Below, in pieces: positions 53,389-64,000 of a stretch of DNA of 64,000 nucleotides. Location of the stretch: positions 5,188,344 through 5,252,343 of the forward strand of contig CAMZMU010000060.1 of NCBI GenBank assembly GCA_947311845.1. The letters are read 5' to 3'. Each line of letters opens with the position of its first letter. Position 1 is the stretch's first letter. The notes under the pieces were generated by a model, which ran no database searches, was not told the DNA's origin, and was given only the letters and a program-made list of their open reading frames with translations. This stretch comes from Poa pratensis (Eukaryota > Streptophyta > Magnoliopsida > Poales > Poaceae). Position numbers and translations under genes: made by a program.

Positions 53389-56300
53389 TGACCATCAATA
53401 GTTTCTAGCTAGCTAGTCCTGTGTACATAATTTTTATTTTATTTCCGACGAGCCGCCCATGGCTTGTGAAGCTGGGGAGCTGCAAGTGTCGCCACCATTT
53501 TTAATTTGCTCGTCTAGCTAGCTGATGTATGCCTGTGTACGTAGCTAGAATCATACATGGCTGCGTGCATCAATTGATCGGTATTGTACATGTAATAACA
53601 CAGATTTGTCGTTGTTCTGTAAACCAGCTTCCTATACATGTTGACTATATATTCGATCAGCTAATCGTGAATGGCAAGATTCGCTAGTCGTCAGAATGGC
53701 ATGGCTCGATGTTCGACCGTTTGATATGCGCACACATGTTGAGCTTTATTTACGTTTTTCTTATCAAAAGCCTCCAAAGTCCCCCACAAATAAATGTACC
53801 CAATATCGATCCAGCCCTAAAGCTTTATTGATAACATCATCTATGCATTTTTTAGCCTTTCGAAATTCAACCGAATAGTTTCCTAAATAATACTATGCGC
53901 AGTTTTGGTTCCACTGAGTGTGCAGCTAATCATGATACAAGTGTATAAATGTATTCCGTAGTACAATGTAATTTTCAAACCACACCCACACTATTTGGCA
54001 GTAACGATGCAGAACAAGTCAACCAAAAGAAGAAGAATACAGAGGTCCTATGCAGCGACTCCCACCAACCTACCAATAACCCCATGGCCAAGTGACAAAA
54101 ACAAACTAAATGTAAACAATTCGTTGGCAAAACTTTCGATAAGCGACTGTCACACGTCTACCGATGATGACGAGTCCAACCGTAGATCGGTATCAGGAAT
54201 TTCATCACGAAAGTCGAGATTCCAGCCACCACCTTCAACAAGGGCATGACACAGACGCACGTCGACATTGCTTGATCAGTGATCTCGTATTTCCATCGGG
54301 ATGCGTGCATACTTGTCATGAAGCCGCCACTTCCACCATCCATCTACCTACTTAGGATATCTCGCTAGTCGGATACACCTGGAGGAGATAAATATCACAC
54401 CGCTTCCAGCCACTATCGCATCACCTTCGATCCACCACCTGTGGCGACGACAAGGGAACATAATTCGGTTGGAACCAGCAACAAGATGAGTGTGTTAGAA
54501 ATAAGCTCACCCATAGTGTGTTATTATGATTCTTTAGGTAGGAGACTTGAAGAATGAAATCTAACCAACCGGAGTGTAATGTCCAGCTGGTCATCGTAAA
54601 CCAAGAATGACTCAAAAATATATAAATGTCACGTTTACAACATTTTTCGTATCCAGACGCACATGAGAGGCGACCTGGGAGGTAGCATTGTTGCCCTCTC
54701 CCTCCGTCGGTGGGCGCGGCTCCTAGTCCTCTCGGTCGGTCGCTTCGGCGACGATGACGGGTGGGGACCCTAACGTTTTGGCTCGGACCAGTAGATAGGG
54801 ATAGCTGGCCTAGTTTTTTCTTAGGGACACGGCTTCGATGGAGGTGACGGTACCGCTTCAGAATAATCTACCACTACCTTTACCCATCTTTGTAGTGCTT
54901 CGGCCGGTGGCACCAAAGGTGTAATTGGCTTTGTTGGCTCCGCGTCCTTCAGATCTAGCTTGCATAGGTGTCGGTGGTCAGTGCTCGTCGTCTTCTTCAG
55001 CGGCAGAGAGATCGGCTTGTGCAAATGGTTCTGGTGGCTTGAAGCGGGAATCATGGTTGGAGGCGGGCGGCGGCGTACTTATTCTTTGATCTTTTCGAAC
55101 AAAGACGGCGGGCACCAAGATCGGGAGGGCACAGGTTCGATCCCCTGCTAGCATGCCACAATGTTTTGGTTTTGCTGCATGCAGCGGACCAGTTCATCGG
55201 CCCAACAAGCAACGTCGACTTAGATTTGGAACTGATAGATTCCCCCCTCTGTTCCCGACGCCGCTATGGGGGCGGTGGTAACTGGCGGTGGACGGCGGTT
55301 GGGCGATCCATTAGGCACTCCAAGGATCACGGTGTTTTTTTTGCCCATCACAAATTTGCATGACACCTAACTGTATTGACGCCTCTTATGGTTTCCACAT
55401 GTTTAATCGTTATAATATTGTTGTTTAATGAAATGTGGTTACTCTAAAATTAAGAAAGAGACATTGACATATATGCACCTCATTCACAAACTACCAGCAA
55501 TGGCCGTCCTTCATGTTGTGTTTTGCTAATCCTAGCCCATGGACAACTTCCTATTGATATTTGTTCAAACAGTAGTGATTTGCCTTTTATTCTCTGCTTT
55601 TTAGATGAGCTTAGTAGGACGTGGGAAAGTTGCTCACCGGTGAGTCTGCTTTTCAGATGAGCTTAGTAGGATGATGAGGGAAAGTTTCTCGACGCCTGCC
55701 GGTGGACGACATTGATTAGTAGATAGAAAGTTATGTCTACAAAGAGCCATCGAGTGCACTGCACCAGCTGGATCCTTAGCTATGGATGGAGAAGAAGAAA
55801 CACGATCAAAAGCTTGAATCTCTTTTGTTGCATTGCGAGCGATTTAATTTTCTGACTTATTATCCGTGTGATGTTGTTAATTTATACATAACGTTCTCTT
55901 CATCTAAGGATAAGATCATGACAGAGGAGTTTTTCAACCGCTTTTCTAGACAAAGGTTGAAAGTTCTTATCGCAGTACTGTGGCCGTGTGGCGTCCTTCA
56001 TTGCAAACGCGAACTCGCCGCGAACATCGTTTTCAGAACCTGGACAGAGGATATACCATCGTTTGTGCAATGTCGACCATCATGCGCGTAAAGCGTCCCA
56101 ATGCAGTCATCATCTCTCTTCCTTTTGCTTCTTTTCTACAGATTTGTCCCAAAGAACTATATCTTCGTGATCCGATTGATATATGAGTCGTCACTAAGCA
56201 CGTGGTTTCAACCTAGTTTTAACACAACCAACACATACTTACGTGCCACCATGAGCTTTTCGGTAACCGATGCACATGCGTGTGATCCGATGCTTCTCGG

Positions 56301-56410
56301 GGCCGTTTTACACAACATGTAGAACTAAAAAAATGATCGTACGAGAGCCTAATCGATCCTGGATCATGTGTGGCGTGAGTGTGTGAGAACTATGAAGTAC
56401 AAGCTGTACA
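53389..56410 (+). repeat. 3' flank of gene D, long version; no gene supported
   Basis: Matches the orphan flank at 10025-10560 through about 54185, then holds about 1.1 kb not present in the gene C flank (54190-55300). That part includes GC-rich stretches with frames on both strands but no recognised domain. From about 55310 (ATTAGGCACTCCAAGGATCA) it again matches 28150-29080 and 52150-52740. The target site of the Stowaway MITE is empty here (56232-56240). Confidence 0.7.
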
Positions 56411-56610
56411 TGTGGCCTTTTCTCCAACTCATATGACGTACAACCCGTATCTCGGACCGTTCGTTTCCGTGATTGAACGGCCGAGATTTGTTGTTGAATG
56501 CGTTGAATGTTCAATTCGTTCAACGGTAGTTCTAGACCGTTCAATCGCGGAAATGGATGGCCGAGATACGGGTTGTGTGACATATAGGTTGGAGAAGCTC
56601 ATTTCCGCTC
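56410..56610. mobile_element. Fold-back MITE with long inverted repeats
   Basis: Arms of roughly 60-70 bp pair with each other: TTCTCCAACTCATATGACGT and ACAACCCGTATCTCGG on the left; CCGAGATACGGGTTGTGTGA and CATATAGGTTGGAGAA on the right. In the paralogue at about 29090 the flanks GTGTGGC and ATCCATCAGA are adjacent. Extra sequence relative to it spans about 56375-56609, so the exact ends and target duplication are uncertain. No coding capacity. Confidence 0.7.
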
Positions 56611-57974
56611 ATAGGGCATCCATCAGAACACGGCCAGAGTGCCCAACTAGACTATATAACCGATTCGTATATACGCACATGCGCAAAAACACATCATCTC
56701 TAATACCTAAGCTCCCTAGATTTCCAAGCTTGTGGTTGCTCCACCTCATCCTCCGTTTAGGGTCTAAGATGGGCCTACATGCATGCATGTGAGTATTTTA
56801 TGGCAGCTCTACATGTCTAGGCACAAGCCGAATCAGGTCTTTGAAAAAACATCGAACCAACCCTTGTTTTGATCCCATCTAATATACACAACCGTATTTG
56901 ATTCCAAAAAGATATACACGAAATATATGCACGTCGATGAGTAGTATCCATTACCGTGATCCGTTTCGAATTTCATCAATTGTAACTTGTTAATTTTGGA
57001 CCAAAGTTTGAATCATTTTTAGACAAATTTGAAAATTTGTTCAGCTCCAGCCGCTGCACTGTCGTCTCACCGCGCCGTTATTCCGTTCGCCGCTCTCATG
57101 TGACTGTCACCTAAACAAATTTGTTCAAGTGTGGTGGTGTGACCTACGTTCAACACTTAGCCAAGTGGTGAGAGTACAAGAAACACAATACACAACCAAA
57201 CATCTCCAGATGCAGGCAAAAATTAATAAAATCATGGAGTTTCACAAAAAAAATCTCCTACGCATGGATTGGCGAGGTTAGTTATAATGAAACGTACATG
57301 TTAGCTGAAACGGCATATTTCAATAGGCAATTCCGCACTATAAGAGCTGCTTTGAATTTGTTGCCTTCGATACACCGATGATATGGTAAGGTAGATGATA
57401 GAAATGATATTTCTAAAACGTTTAGAAATGATGTTGATTCTTACTATAAAGTACCAAATCCAAATGGTTGGCTAGCCGATAAAATTTGAATACATTTCTC
57501 TTTAATGGCACACATGAGTTGATTTCTTTTACCGCGTACATTTATAGAAGGATGATGATTGCTCAAGTGATTTACCTTAATGGCAGTCAATAGTTAGATA
57601 GTTTGTCCTTTTAATACGGAGTAGTAGAGATTAATAGAGATTAGGTTTTTGCTGGAAATGCATGACATCTCAGTTGTATTGTTAATCCTTTCAAATAATA
57701 GTATGGGAGTTTTCTCCTTACTATCAGGAAAATAGAAACTATGACTTTATGAGTTTGAAATATTTTTGTCATAAACTTTGTGCCGAATATTATCCTCATA
57801 GCACTCACAAACTTGTTATAATGAAGAGAAATAACATATTCTGTCTATTTGTCCAACTGGAAAACACAAACAATATGTTAAAAAGCCTTATTCAAAATCA
57901 CAACAACAATAGAACAAAAATAAAGAACAAATCAATTAAACGAAAACAACTAAATCCGGCGCGGCGAAGTTGTC
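56611..57974. other. AT-rich intergenic DNA, no gene seen
   Basis: The beginning (to about 56680) still resembles the tandem flank (CATCCATCAGAACACGGCC). The rest is AT-rich with only short frames and no motif or terminal repeat that I can support. Confidence 0.5.
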
Positions 57975-58230
57975 TGGCTATGTCGACACGGACTCACCTT
58001 TGGATGACGAACTAACCTTTATGCGAGACGAGATAGTACCATTGCCACGCCGACGCCGCGTCGGTATTTGACTGTAGAAGTAGGACTGCAGGGTGGCAAC
58101 GGGGAAAGATGCGTGCTTTTGCCTAGGCACGTCGTGTATAGTGCCTTTTCCCGTCAGCCATGAGTGGGCGCCCGCGAGTGCTGGCGGGCCCACCGGCGAC
58201 ATCTAGCCTCGGAGTCCATCCTTTCCGAGC

Positions 58231-58238
58231 TTATAAAA
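58231..58238 (+). promoter_or_regulatory. TATA box of gene E
   Basis: TTATAAAA in CGAGCTTATAAAATGGCTG, matching gene B. The region 57975-58428 aligns with the gene B upstream region (CTTTGGATGACGAACT, GAGACGAGATAGTACCAT, CAGGGTGGCAACGGGGAAAG). Confidence 0.65.
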
Positions 58239-58428
58239 TGGCTGTTGAGGAGGCTGATTTGTCCAAACGGTGCGTTCATCTCGGATTATAACAAGCTAGC
58301 TAAGTAACAAGAGCGCGCGATACAGTTGCAGCATAGTCTCTCTGAGATCCCGCCTGCAACAAACTCATAAATATGGCATTTCTGCTAGGTCATCGCACGC
58401 GGCAAGGAGTGTTGGCGGCCGGAAGGGG

Positions 58429-58605
58429 ATGGACGGGAAGAGCAGCGGCGAGTCGTGGCGGCGGGCGCCAGCGCCGGTGAGGCAGCTGTTCTTGAGGGTG
58501 AGGCGTGCCGTCATGCGGCCGAAGCGTCCCGCCGTGAGCTTCGGCTACGACTTGAAGAGCTTCTCGCAGAACTTCGACGACGGCCTCGTCACTGCCCACT
58601 GTTAG
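58429..58605 (+). CDS. Gene E: family member whose stop codon comes from an inserted LTR (58 aa)
   Basis: MDGKSSGESWRRAPAPVRQL, FLRVRRAVMRPKRPAVSFGY, DLKSFSQNFDDGLVTAHC and TAG. It is a B-type paralogue, with FLRV where the others have FWRV and SFS where they have SYS. The longer N-terminus possible for B is not in frame here: an upstream ATG at 58373 is in another phase, which supports MDGKS as the start in both. The final Cys codon and TAG come from TGTTAG, the first bases of a Copia LTR at 58600. The native end was probably AHRQ followed by TAG, as in B. The native 3' flank and polyadenylation site are displaced beyond the window. The loss of the core Trp suggests relaxed constraint. Confidence 0.72.
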   Translation: MDGKSSGESWRRAPAPVRQLFLRVRRAVMRPKRPAVSFGYDLKSFSQNFDDGLVTAHC

Positions 58606-58999
58606 ATTGATCTCCACCCCGTGTGGGCCCAACGGCCCACCGGGCCCTTTGACTGCGCCCTGATCGGGGGCGCCCAACCCTAATGGTTGGTGGGCCCCTG
58701 TCGCCAGCGCTATATAAAGAGGTGGGGGCCAGCGGGCACACGGTACGAGGTTCACTGTGCGCCGCCACACCCTACCGACATCCCCAATCCGATCTAGGGT
58801 TAGCGCTGTGCCGACGGGAAGCTTCACCGCCGCCACAGCACCGCCACGCCACCACTGCCTCGGCCACCATGGCCTCGGCCTCGAGCACGTCGACCCATGG
58901 AGAAGGTACGCCCAAATCTCCCTCTCTCTCTCTGTTCAACATACACACACACGTTGCACATGATGATCTACACGAGTAGTGGTTCTAGTGATCCTAACA
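58600..58999 (+). repeat. 5' LTR of the right-hand Copia
   Basis: 400 bp, TGTTAGATTGATC to GATCCTAACA. TATA-like GCTATATAAAGAGGTGGG near 58710. A CTCTCTCTCT run and ACACACACAC run lie near the end. Confidence 0.92.
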
Positions 59000-60355
59000 A
59001 TGGTATCAGATCGTGTTGAGAAGAATCAAAAGCAAAAGAAAAGGTCACCGGGGATGCCCTCGGGCTCGCCGGAAAAGCAGCGCCGCCGATCTCGGCCGCG
59101 CCCGTTCCTCTCGATCCAATCCGCATCGGCAAGCCGAGGGATTGGACGAAGAACTCACCCCTCGGGGCAAATAAAAGCTCACGAAAAGAAAAGGAAAACC
59201 CTAAATCCTAATCAAAGGAAGGGGAAAAGATCTCACCGATGATGTCGCCGGCAAAGGGCACCGCCGCCTGCGCCACTTGACGGTGATGCGCTCACCCTCG
59301 GGTGAACGCACGCGCCGGCAAGGGGCCAGGGGAGGCGCCGTATCTTCTCCGTCTCGATGCATGCCTTCGGGCTGTTTCTGTGCAGGGGAACAGAAAGAAA
59401 AAAGAAGAGAAAAGGGAAGGACGCGCTAGGCGCGGCCGTCTTCGCCGGACGGCGCGGCCGTCTCCGACGGCCGGATTCGCGCATCGCGTCGCCGCCGTAT
59501 CCATGCGGGAAAGGAGCAGAGCACGGGGAAAGGAGAGAGTGAAAGGCTAGGGTTAGGGTTCGTACTGTTTCGGCGGGTTTTGTTCCGAGCGGAAACAGCG
59601 CTCCACCGTCTGATGCCATCGAACGGCTCAGATCGTCCGGGCGGCAAACCCTAGCGCCAGAGTGGGCTTCGGGCCGAAAGTGAGCAGGCCGCGGGCCGTG
59701 GGCCGTGTTTGCTCCATCGCGCTGCGCGACAGATAATCCACGGGCCGTGGGCCGCGTGATTTTTTTTCCTGTCGAAAAGAAAAGTAGTTTTTTATTTTTT
59801 TTACAGAAGCAAGTTTTTATTAGTTTTGGTCCATTTTTTTTGGGCAATTTACATTCTGTTTTTCCTATCCAAATTTATCCAACGAAAATTTTGTTTAGGA
59901 AAACAGAAGAAAGAAAAGAAATACTTGTTAAAAGTATAAAAGTTTATGAATTTTTATTCATTTATTTAAAGTTTCCGCTGCAAATAGTTAAAAGAAATTG
60001 CATAAAAGCAATAAAGTGAAAATTAAAAGCATGATTAAAGTGATGTTAATGCTGATTATGATTCTGTATTAATTGACCAACGTTATTAATAGCATTATTA
60101 TGATTTAAAGTGAGAATTGAAAGCATGATAAAGTGATTTAATGATGATTATGATTTTGTTGTTAAATGACCAACGTTGTTAATAACATGATTATGATCTG
60201 TCTTAAAGGTGCATTTATTTCTTTTATTGCCCAACGGTAATATAGTTTTAATTGCACAAACGGTTGTATGTTTTAATTTATACCAACGTTGGATTATTAC
60301 ATGCAATTGTTTTTTGTTATCTTATATCCTTGTGGTTTCAGGAAGTTTTCACCTG
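59000..60355 (+). other. Leader of the right-hand Copia
   Basis: Primer site at 59001-59015, then GC-rich DNA to about 59700 and AT-rich DNA with imperfect repeats (GATTAAAGTGATGTTAATG and GATAAAGTGATTTAATGATG near 60035 and 60130; ACCAACGTTATTAATAGCAT and ACCAACGTTGTTAATAACAT). A splice-acceptor-like TTGTGGTTTCAG precedes gag at about 60341, so a leader intron is possible. No gene is supported. Confidence 0.6.
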
Positions 60356-61720
60356 ATGAGTTGCCTCAAGGATGTTCCGACGCTCAGGGGTGACAACTAC
60401 GCTGAGTGGTGGAAGAAAGTGGAGCTGGCTTTTGTCTGCGCTGAGGTCGACTGGGTTGTGACTACTCCACAGCCAGTCAAGCCAGCAGAGCCAGTGAGAG
60501 CATCTGATGATGATGATTCTGCTTGGCAGAAAAAGCAGCTGGACTATGGTCCAGTAGAGATGGGTTACACCCTAGAGAACCAAAAGTGGGTGAACGCCAA
60601 CAAAAAGTGCATGGCATTCATAAAGAACACAGTTGAGAACGCTATTGTGGGCTCAATTGAAGAGTGTACCTCTGTGGGAGAGTATCTCCAAAAGATAAAG
60701 AGCCAGTTTACTGGTTCTTCAAAGACATATGCTACCCAGCTGCTCAGACAGCTGGTGACAGAAAAGTATCATGGAGGTTCACATGGAATAAGGGAGCACA
60801 TTCTCAGAATGAGCAACATGGCTGCTAAGCTTAAGTCCATGGAGGCTGATCTGGAGCTCAAGCCTGCACTCATAGTTCACTTGGTGATGGCTTCACTGCC
60901 ACCACAATTTGAAAATTTCATCATCAACTACAATGTGTCACCTGAAAAATGGGACATTGAAAAGACCATTGCCATGCTGTCGCAAGAAGAGGAAAGGCTG
61001 AAGTCCCAGAATGGGGGCTCCTTGAACTTTGTGAAGGACAACAAGAACAGGAACTACAACGGTTCCCCTTCTAAGCCATATGGCAAAGGTCCTCGCCAGT
61101 ATAAGCCACATGGCAAAGGTCCCCAGCAGTATCAGCAAGTGGACAAAGACACTGCCACCACTGCAAGAAGAAAGGGCACTTCAAGCAAGATTGCCCAGAT
61201 TGGCTCAAGATGATAATGGAAAAGAGAGGTAAAGACACAGTTTCTTTTGTAAATGAATCCCTGTATACACAGTTTTCAAAATCTACTTGGTGGATTGACT
61301 CAGGTGCAACTGTTCATGTTGCAAATTCTTTACAGGGATTCCATTCGACAAGGACTTTGCAAAGAAGCGAAAGACACATTGAAGTCGCAAATGGAGTTCA
61401 AGCAGAAGTTGAAGCTGTTGGCGACATCTCCTTGGAGCTAGCTGATGGTTTCAATATTATGCTTAGAGATGTTTTATTTGTTCCTTCGATTCACAGAAAC
61501 TTAATAAGTGTATCGTGCTTGGATAAAGACAGTTATGAATGTTATTTCGGTCATGGCAAGTGTGCCATATGGTTTAAAGATGCTTGTGTGGGTATTGCTT
61601 TACTTCATGATAAGCTTTATTTGTTATCCTTGCGTGAAAAAGTGCATTCTGTGAGTAATGTGAATGAACAAATTCCTTGTCGAACAAAGAACAAAAGAAA
61701 AGAAAGCGAACTCATGACTC
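60356..61720 (+). pseudogene. Copia gag and protease, two frame breaks
   Basis: The likely start is MSCLKDVPTLRGDNYAEWWK (60356). The UBN2-type gag continues with YLQKIKSQFTGSSKTYATQL, HLVMASLPPQFENFIINYN and IAMLSQEEERLKSQNGGS. The frame shifts by one base near 61150, just before the knuckle CHHCKKKGHFKQDC, which is in the next frame (61210-61746 frame). The protease active site is STWWIDSGATVHVAN. A second shift near 61690-61710, in a GAAAAGAAAG run, leads into the integrase frame. Gag coats the RNA and the protease matures it. Confidence 0.88.
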
Positions 61721-64000
61721 GTCGAAGTTATGGCACTGTCGATTAGGCCATATTTCGAGGGGAAGAATAGAAAGCCTCGTTAAAAATGATATTCTTCCTC
61801 CGTTAGAGTTCTCAGATATTGAACAATGCATAGATTGCATAAAAGGAAAATACGTAAAACAAATTAAAAAGGGTGCAAACCGAAGCACCGCGACACTAGA
61901 AATTATTCACACTGATATATGTGGACCATTTCCGGTGAAAAGTGTGGATGGTTATGACTCGTTCATAACGTTCACAGATGATTACTCCCGATATGGTTAT
62001 ATTTATCCAATTAAAGAAAGATCTGAAGCATTGGATAAATTTAAAATATTCAAAGCTGAAGTTGAAAATCAACATGATAAAAGAATTAAAATAGTCAGGT
62101 CCGACCGTGGGGGGGAGTACTACGGTCGGCACACTCCATATGGTCAAGTACCTGGACCTTTTGCAAGGTTTTTACAGGAAAATGGAATAGTCGCCCAGTA
62201 TTCTATGCCGGGCGAACCACAGCAAAATGGAGTAGCTGAAAGGCGTAACCGTACTCTTATGGATATGGTGCGCAGTATGATGAGTTATTCCACACTGCCA
62301 TTGGGATTATGGATGGAGGCGTTAAAAACCGCCATTCACATTCTCAACAGAGTACCAAGTAAGTCGGTGCCCAAAACACCGTACGAGTTGTGGACAGGGA
62401 AAGTTCCTTCTCTACGCCACTTGAAAGTCTGGGGGAGCCCAGCTGAGGCAAAAGTTTTTAATCCACACATTGCAAAGTTAGACCCCAAAACAGTAACTTG
62501 CCATTTCATTGGCTATCCTGATAGATCAAAAGGTTATCGTTTCTACTGTGCAGACAGATACACAAAGTTTGTAGAAACGAGACACGCGGTCTTCTTGGAG
62601 GACGAAATGATGAGGGGGAGCATGGTAGGCCGGAAAATTGATCTTGAGGAGAAGAGGGTGTGTGCACCTTTTCCGATGATCCATGAGCCATTTTTCGCCC
62701 TACCTGTTGTACCTGCACCGATAATCCCAGAGGTTGTGGTGCAAGCACCTGTTGTAACTCCACCCGTGACCACAACGAGGCAAGATTCGGAACCTGTCCG
62801 TCAGGAGCCGACTCAACCCGTTGTTGAGCATGAAAGGGAGCGACGACAGCCACATTTAGAAGAAGAGTCGCACGTTGAGACACATGATGTGCCAGAGAAT
62901 GAGACTCTTAGAAGGTCTAAAAGAGCTAGGAAATCAGCTATTTCTAGTGATTATAGAGTTTATAATACAGAAACAGTTCATATGGAAGAAGATCCCACTT
63001 CATATGAAGAAGCCATGAGAAGCGTTCACTCTTCGAAGTGGCTGGAAGCCATGGAAGACGAGATGAAATCGATGAGTTCTAACAATGTTTGGGATTTAGA
63101 GGAAATTCCTAAAGGAGCCAAAACAGTAGGCTGCAAATGGGTCTACAAAACAAAGTATGACTCCAATGGGAACGTAGAAAAGTATAAAGCGCGACTTGTG
63201 GCAAAAGGCTTTACGCAAAGAGAAGGGGTAGATTACAATGAGACATTTTCTCCGGTCTCATGTAAGGATTCTTTCAGAATCATCATGGCACTAGTTGCGC
63301 ATTTTGATTTAGAGTTGCATCAAATGGATGTAAAGACGGCATTTCTAAATGGAGATTTAGAAGAAAATGTTTACATGAAACAACCCACCGGTTTTTTCAT
63401 GGAGGGGAAGGAACATATGGGATGCCGCCTAAAGAAATCCATTTATGGGTTAAAGCAAGCCTCTAGACAGTGGTATTTAAAGTTCAATAATACAATTAAA
63501 AGTTTTGGATTTAAAGAGAATGTTGAGGACAACTGCATTTATGCAAAGTTTAAAAGTGGGAAATATATTTTCCTAATTCTGTACGTGGATGATATCTTGC
63601 TTGCAAGCAATGATGTCAGTCTACTGCTAGAAACAAAGAAATATTTGTCCTCAAATTTTGATATGAAAGATCTTGGTGAAGCTTCATATGTTTTGGGCAT
63701 AGAAATTCACCGGGATAGAAAGAATGGAGTGCTAGGACTATCACAAAAGGCATATTTAGAAAAGGTTCTAAAGAAATATAATATGCATAAAAGTAGCGCA
63801 TCACCTGCTCCGATAGTCAAGGGCGATAGTTTTGGGAAATTTCAATGTCCCAAAAGTCAATATGAGATCGATCGAATGAAAGCAGTACCATATGGTTCGG
63901 CTGTTGGAAGCTTACAGTATGCACAAGTGTGCACTCGCCCTGACTTAGCTTTTATCACCGGGGTACTCGGTAGATATCAAGAAAATCCAGGCCATGAACA
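61719..64000 (+). CDS. Copia integrase and reverse transcriptase, open to the window end
   Basis: An uninterrupted frame runs from [20 protein letters not shown] to the last base, without an ATG start because it belongs to the polyprotein. The integrase finger ends CIDCIKGKY. The DDE core shows [31 protein letters not shown] and [21 protein letters not shown] Pro/Val/Glu-rich linker follows, then reverse transcriptase: [80 protein letters not shown] and the catalytic YVDD ([14 protein letters not shown]). This is the best preserved Copia pol in the window. A frameshift upstream still separates it from gag. Confidence 0.92.

Larger units (their letters stand above)
58600..64000 (+). mobile_element. 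Copia retrotransposon (plus strand), runs off the window
   Basis: The 5' LTR (58600-58999) is followed by a TGGTATCAGATCGTG primer site, a 1.35-kb leader, gag, protease, integrase and reverse transcriptase in Copia order. The last part of reverse transcriptase, RNase H and the 3' LTR lie outside. Two frame breaks separate gag, protease and the rest of pol. The predicted target duplication is CCCAC (58595-58599), to be matched right of the window. Confidence 0.93.

Noticed and set aside
53163..53408. 81-codon frame overlapping gene D
   Set aside because: It is a phase shadow of the family gene; the FGYDL motif and cross-copy conservation are in the other frame, and it starts at GTG.
55128..55145. 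tRNA B-box-like GGTTCGATCCCCTGC
   Set aside because: No acceptor stem, A box or cloverleaf can be built around it.

Overview
The window is grass nuclear DNA, most likely Triticeae (wheat, barley, Aegilops or a relative). The evidence is the dense nesting of LTR retrotransposons, a plant L1-type LINE, hAT, Stowaway and CACTA-type terminal repeats, and very little single-copy sequence. I see no rRNA, tRNA or CRISPR. Nearly all long reading frames belong to transposable elements.

The only plausible host genes are five plus-strand members of one small-protein family, here called A (12246-12449), B (49123-49302), C (51452-51645), D (53194-53388) and E (58429-58605). They encode about 58-67 residues: a short N-terminus, a basic tryptophan-containing core, and a conserved C-terminal FGYDL-S(Y/F)S-NF-DG motif. 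They form two subgroups (A/C/D and B/E), each with its own conserved promoter region and TATA box. Paralogous flanking DNA shows they arose by tandem duplication. A sixth unit survives only as 3' flank (2549-2766 plus 10025-10560). C carries a one-base frameshift, D has an altered TATA box, and E has a retrotransposon LTR inserted at its last codons that supplies its stop codon.

Everything else is insertion into this array. From left to right: a minus-strand Copia 5' end (1-1414); GC-rich unassigned DNA (1415-2548); a full-length minus-strand LINE with a 14-bp target duplication (2781-10010), itself hit by a hAT-type MITE (5328-5492); a CACTA end in the A promoter (11591-about 11990); a hAT-type MITE in the A 3' flank (12681-12962); a minus-strand Gypsy (13015-20863) joined head to head with a plus-strand mosaic element (20865-27908) that encodes an unusual 845-residue protein; a Stowaway MITE (28792-28951); a minus-strand Copia (29129-48644) containing a nested 14.3-kb plus-strand Tat-like Gypsy (33826-48149); a 665-bp retroposon with a 17-bp target duplication (50026-50690); a fold-back MITE near 56.5 kb; and a plus-strand Copia (58600 to beyond the window).

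Three things stand out. The Tat-like Gypsy carries an antisense gene whose five exons join in frame through four canonical introns. The mosaic element shares its leader and LTR end with the neighbouring Gypsy, which suggests a non-autonomous/autonomous pair. Comparison among the tandem flanks lets most insertions be placed to the base.
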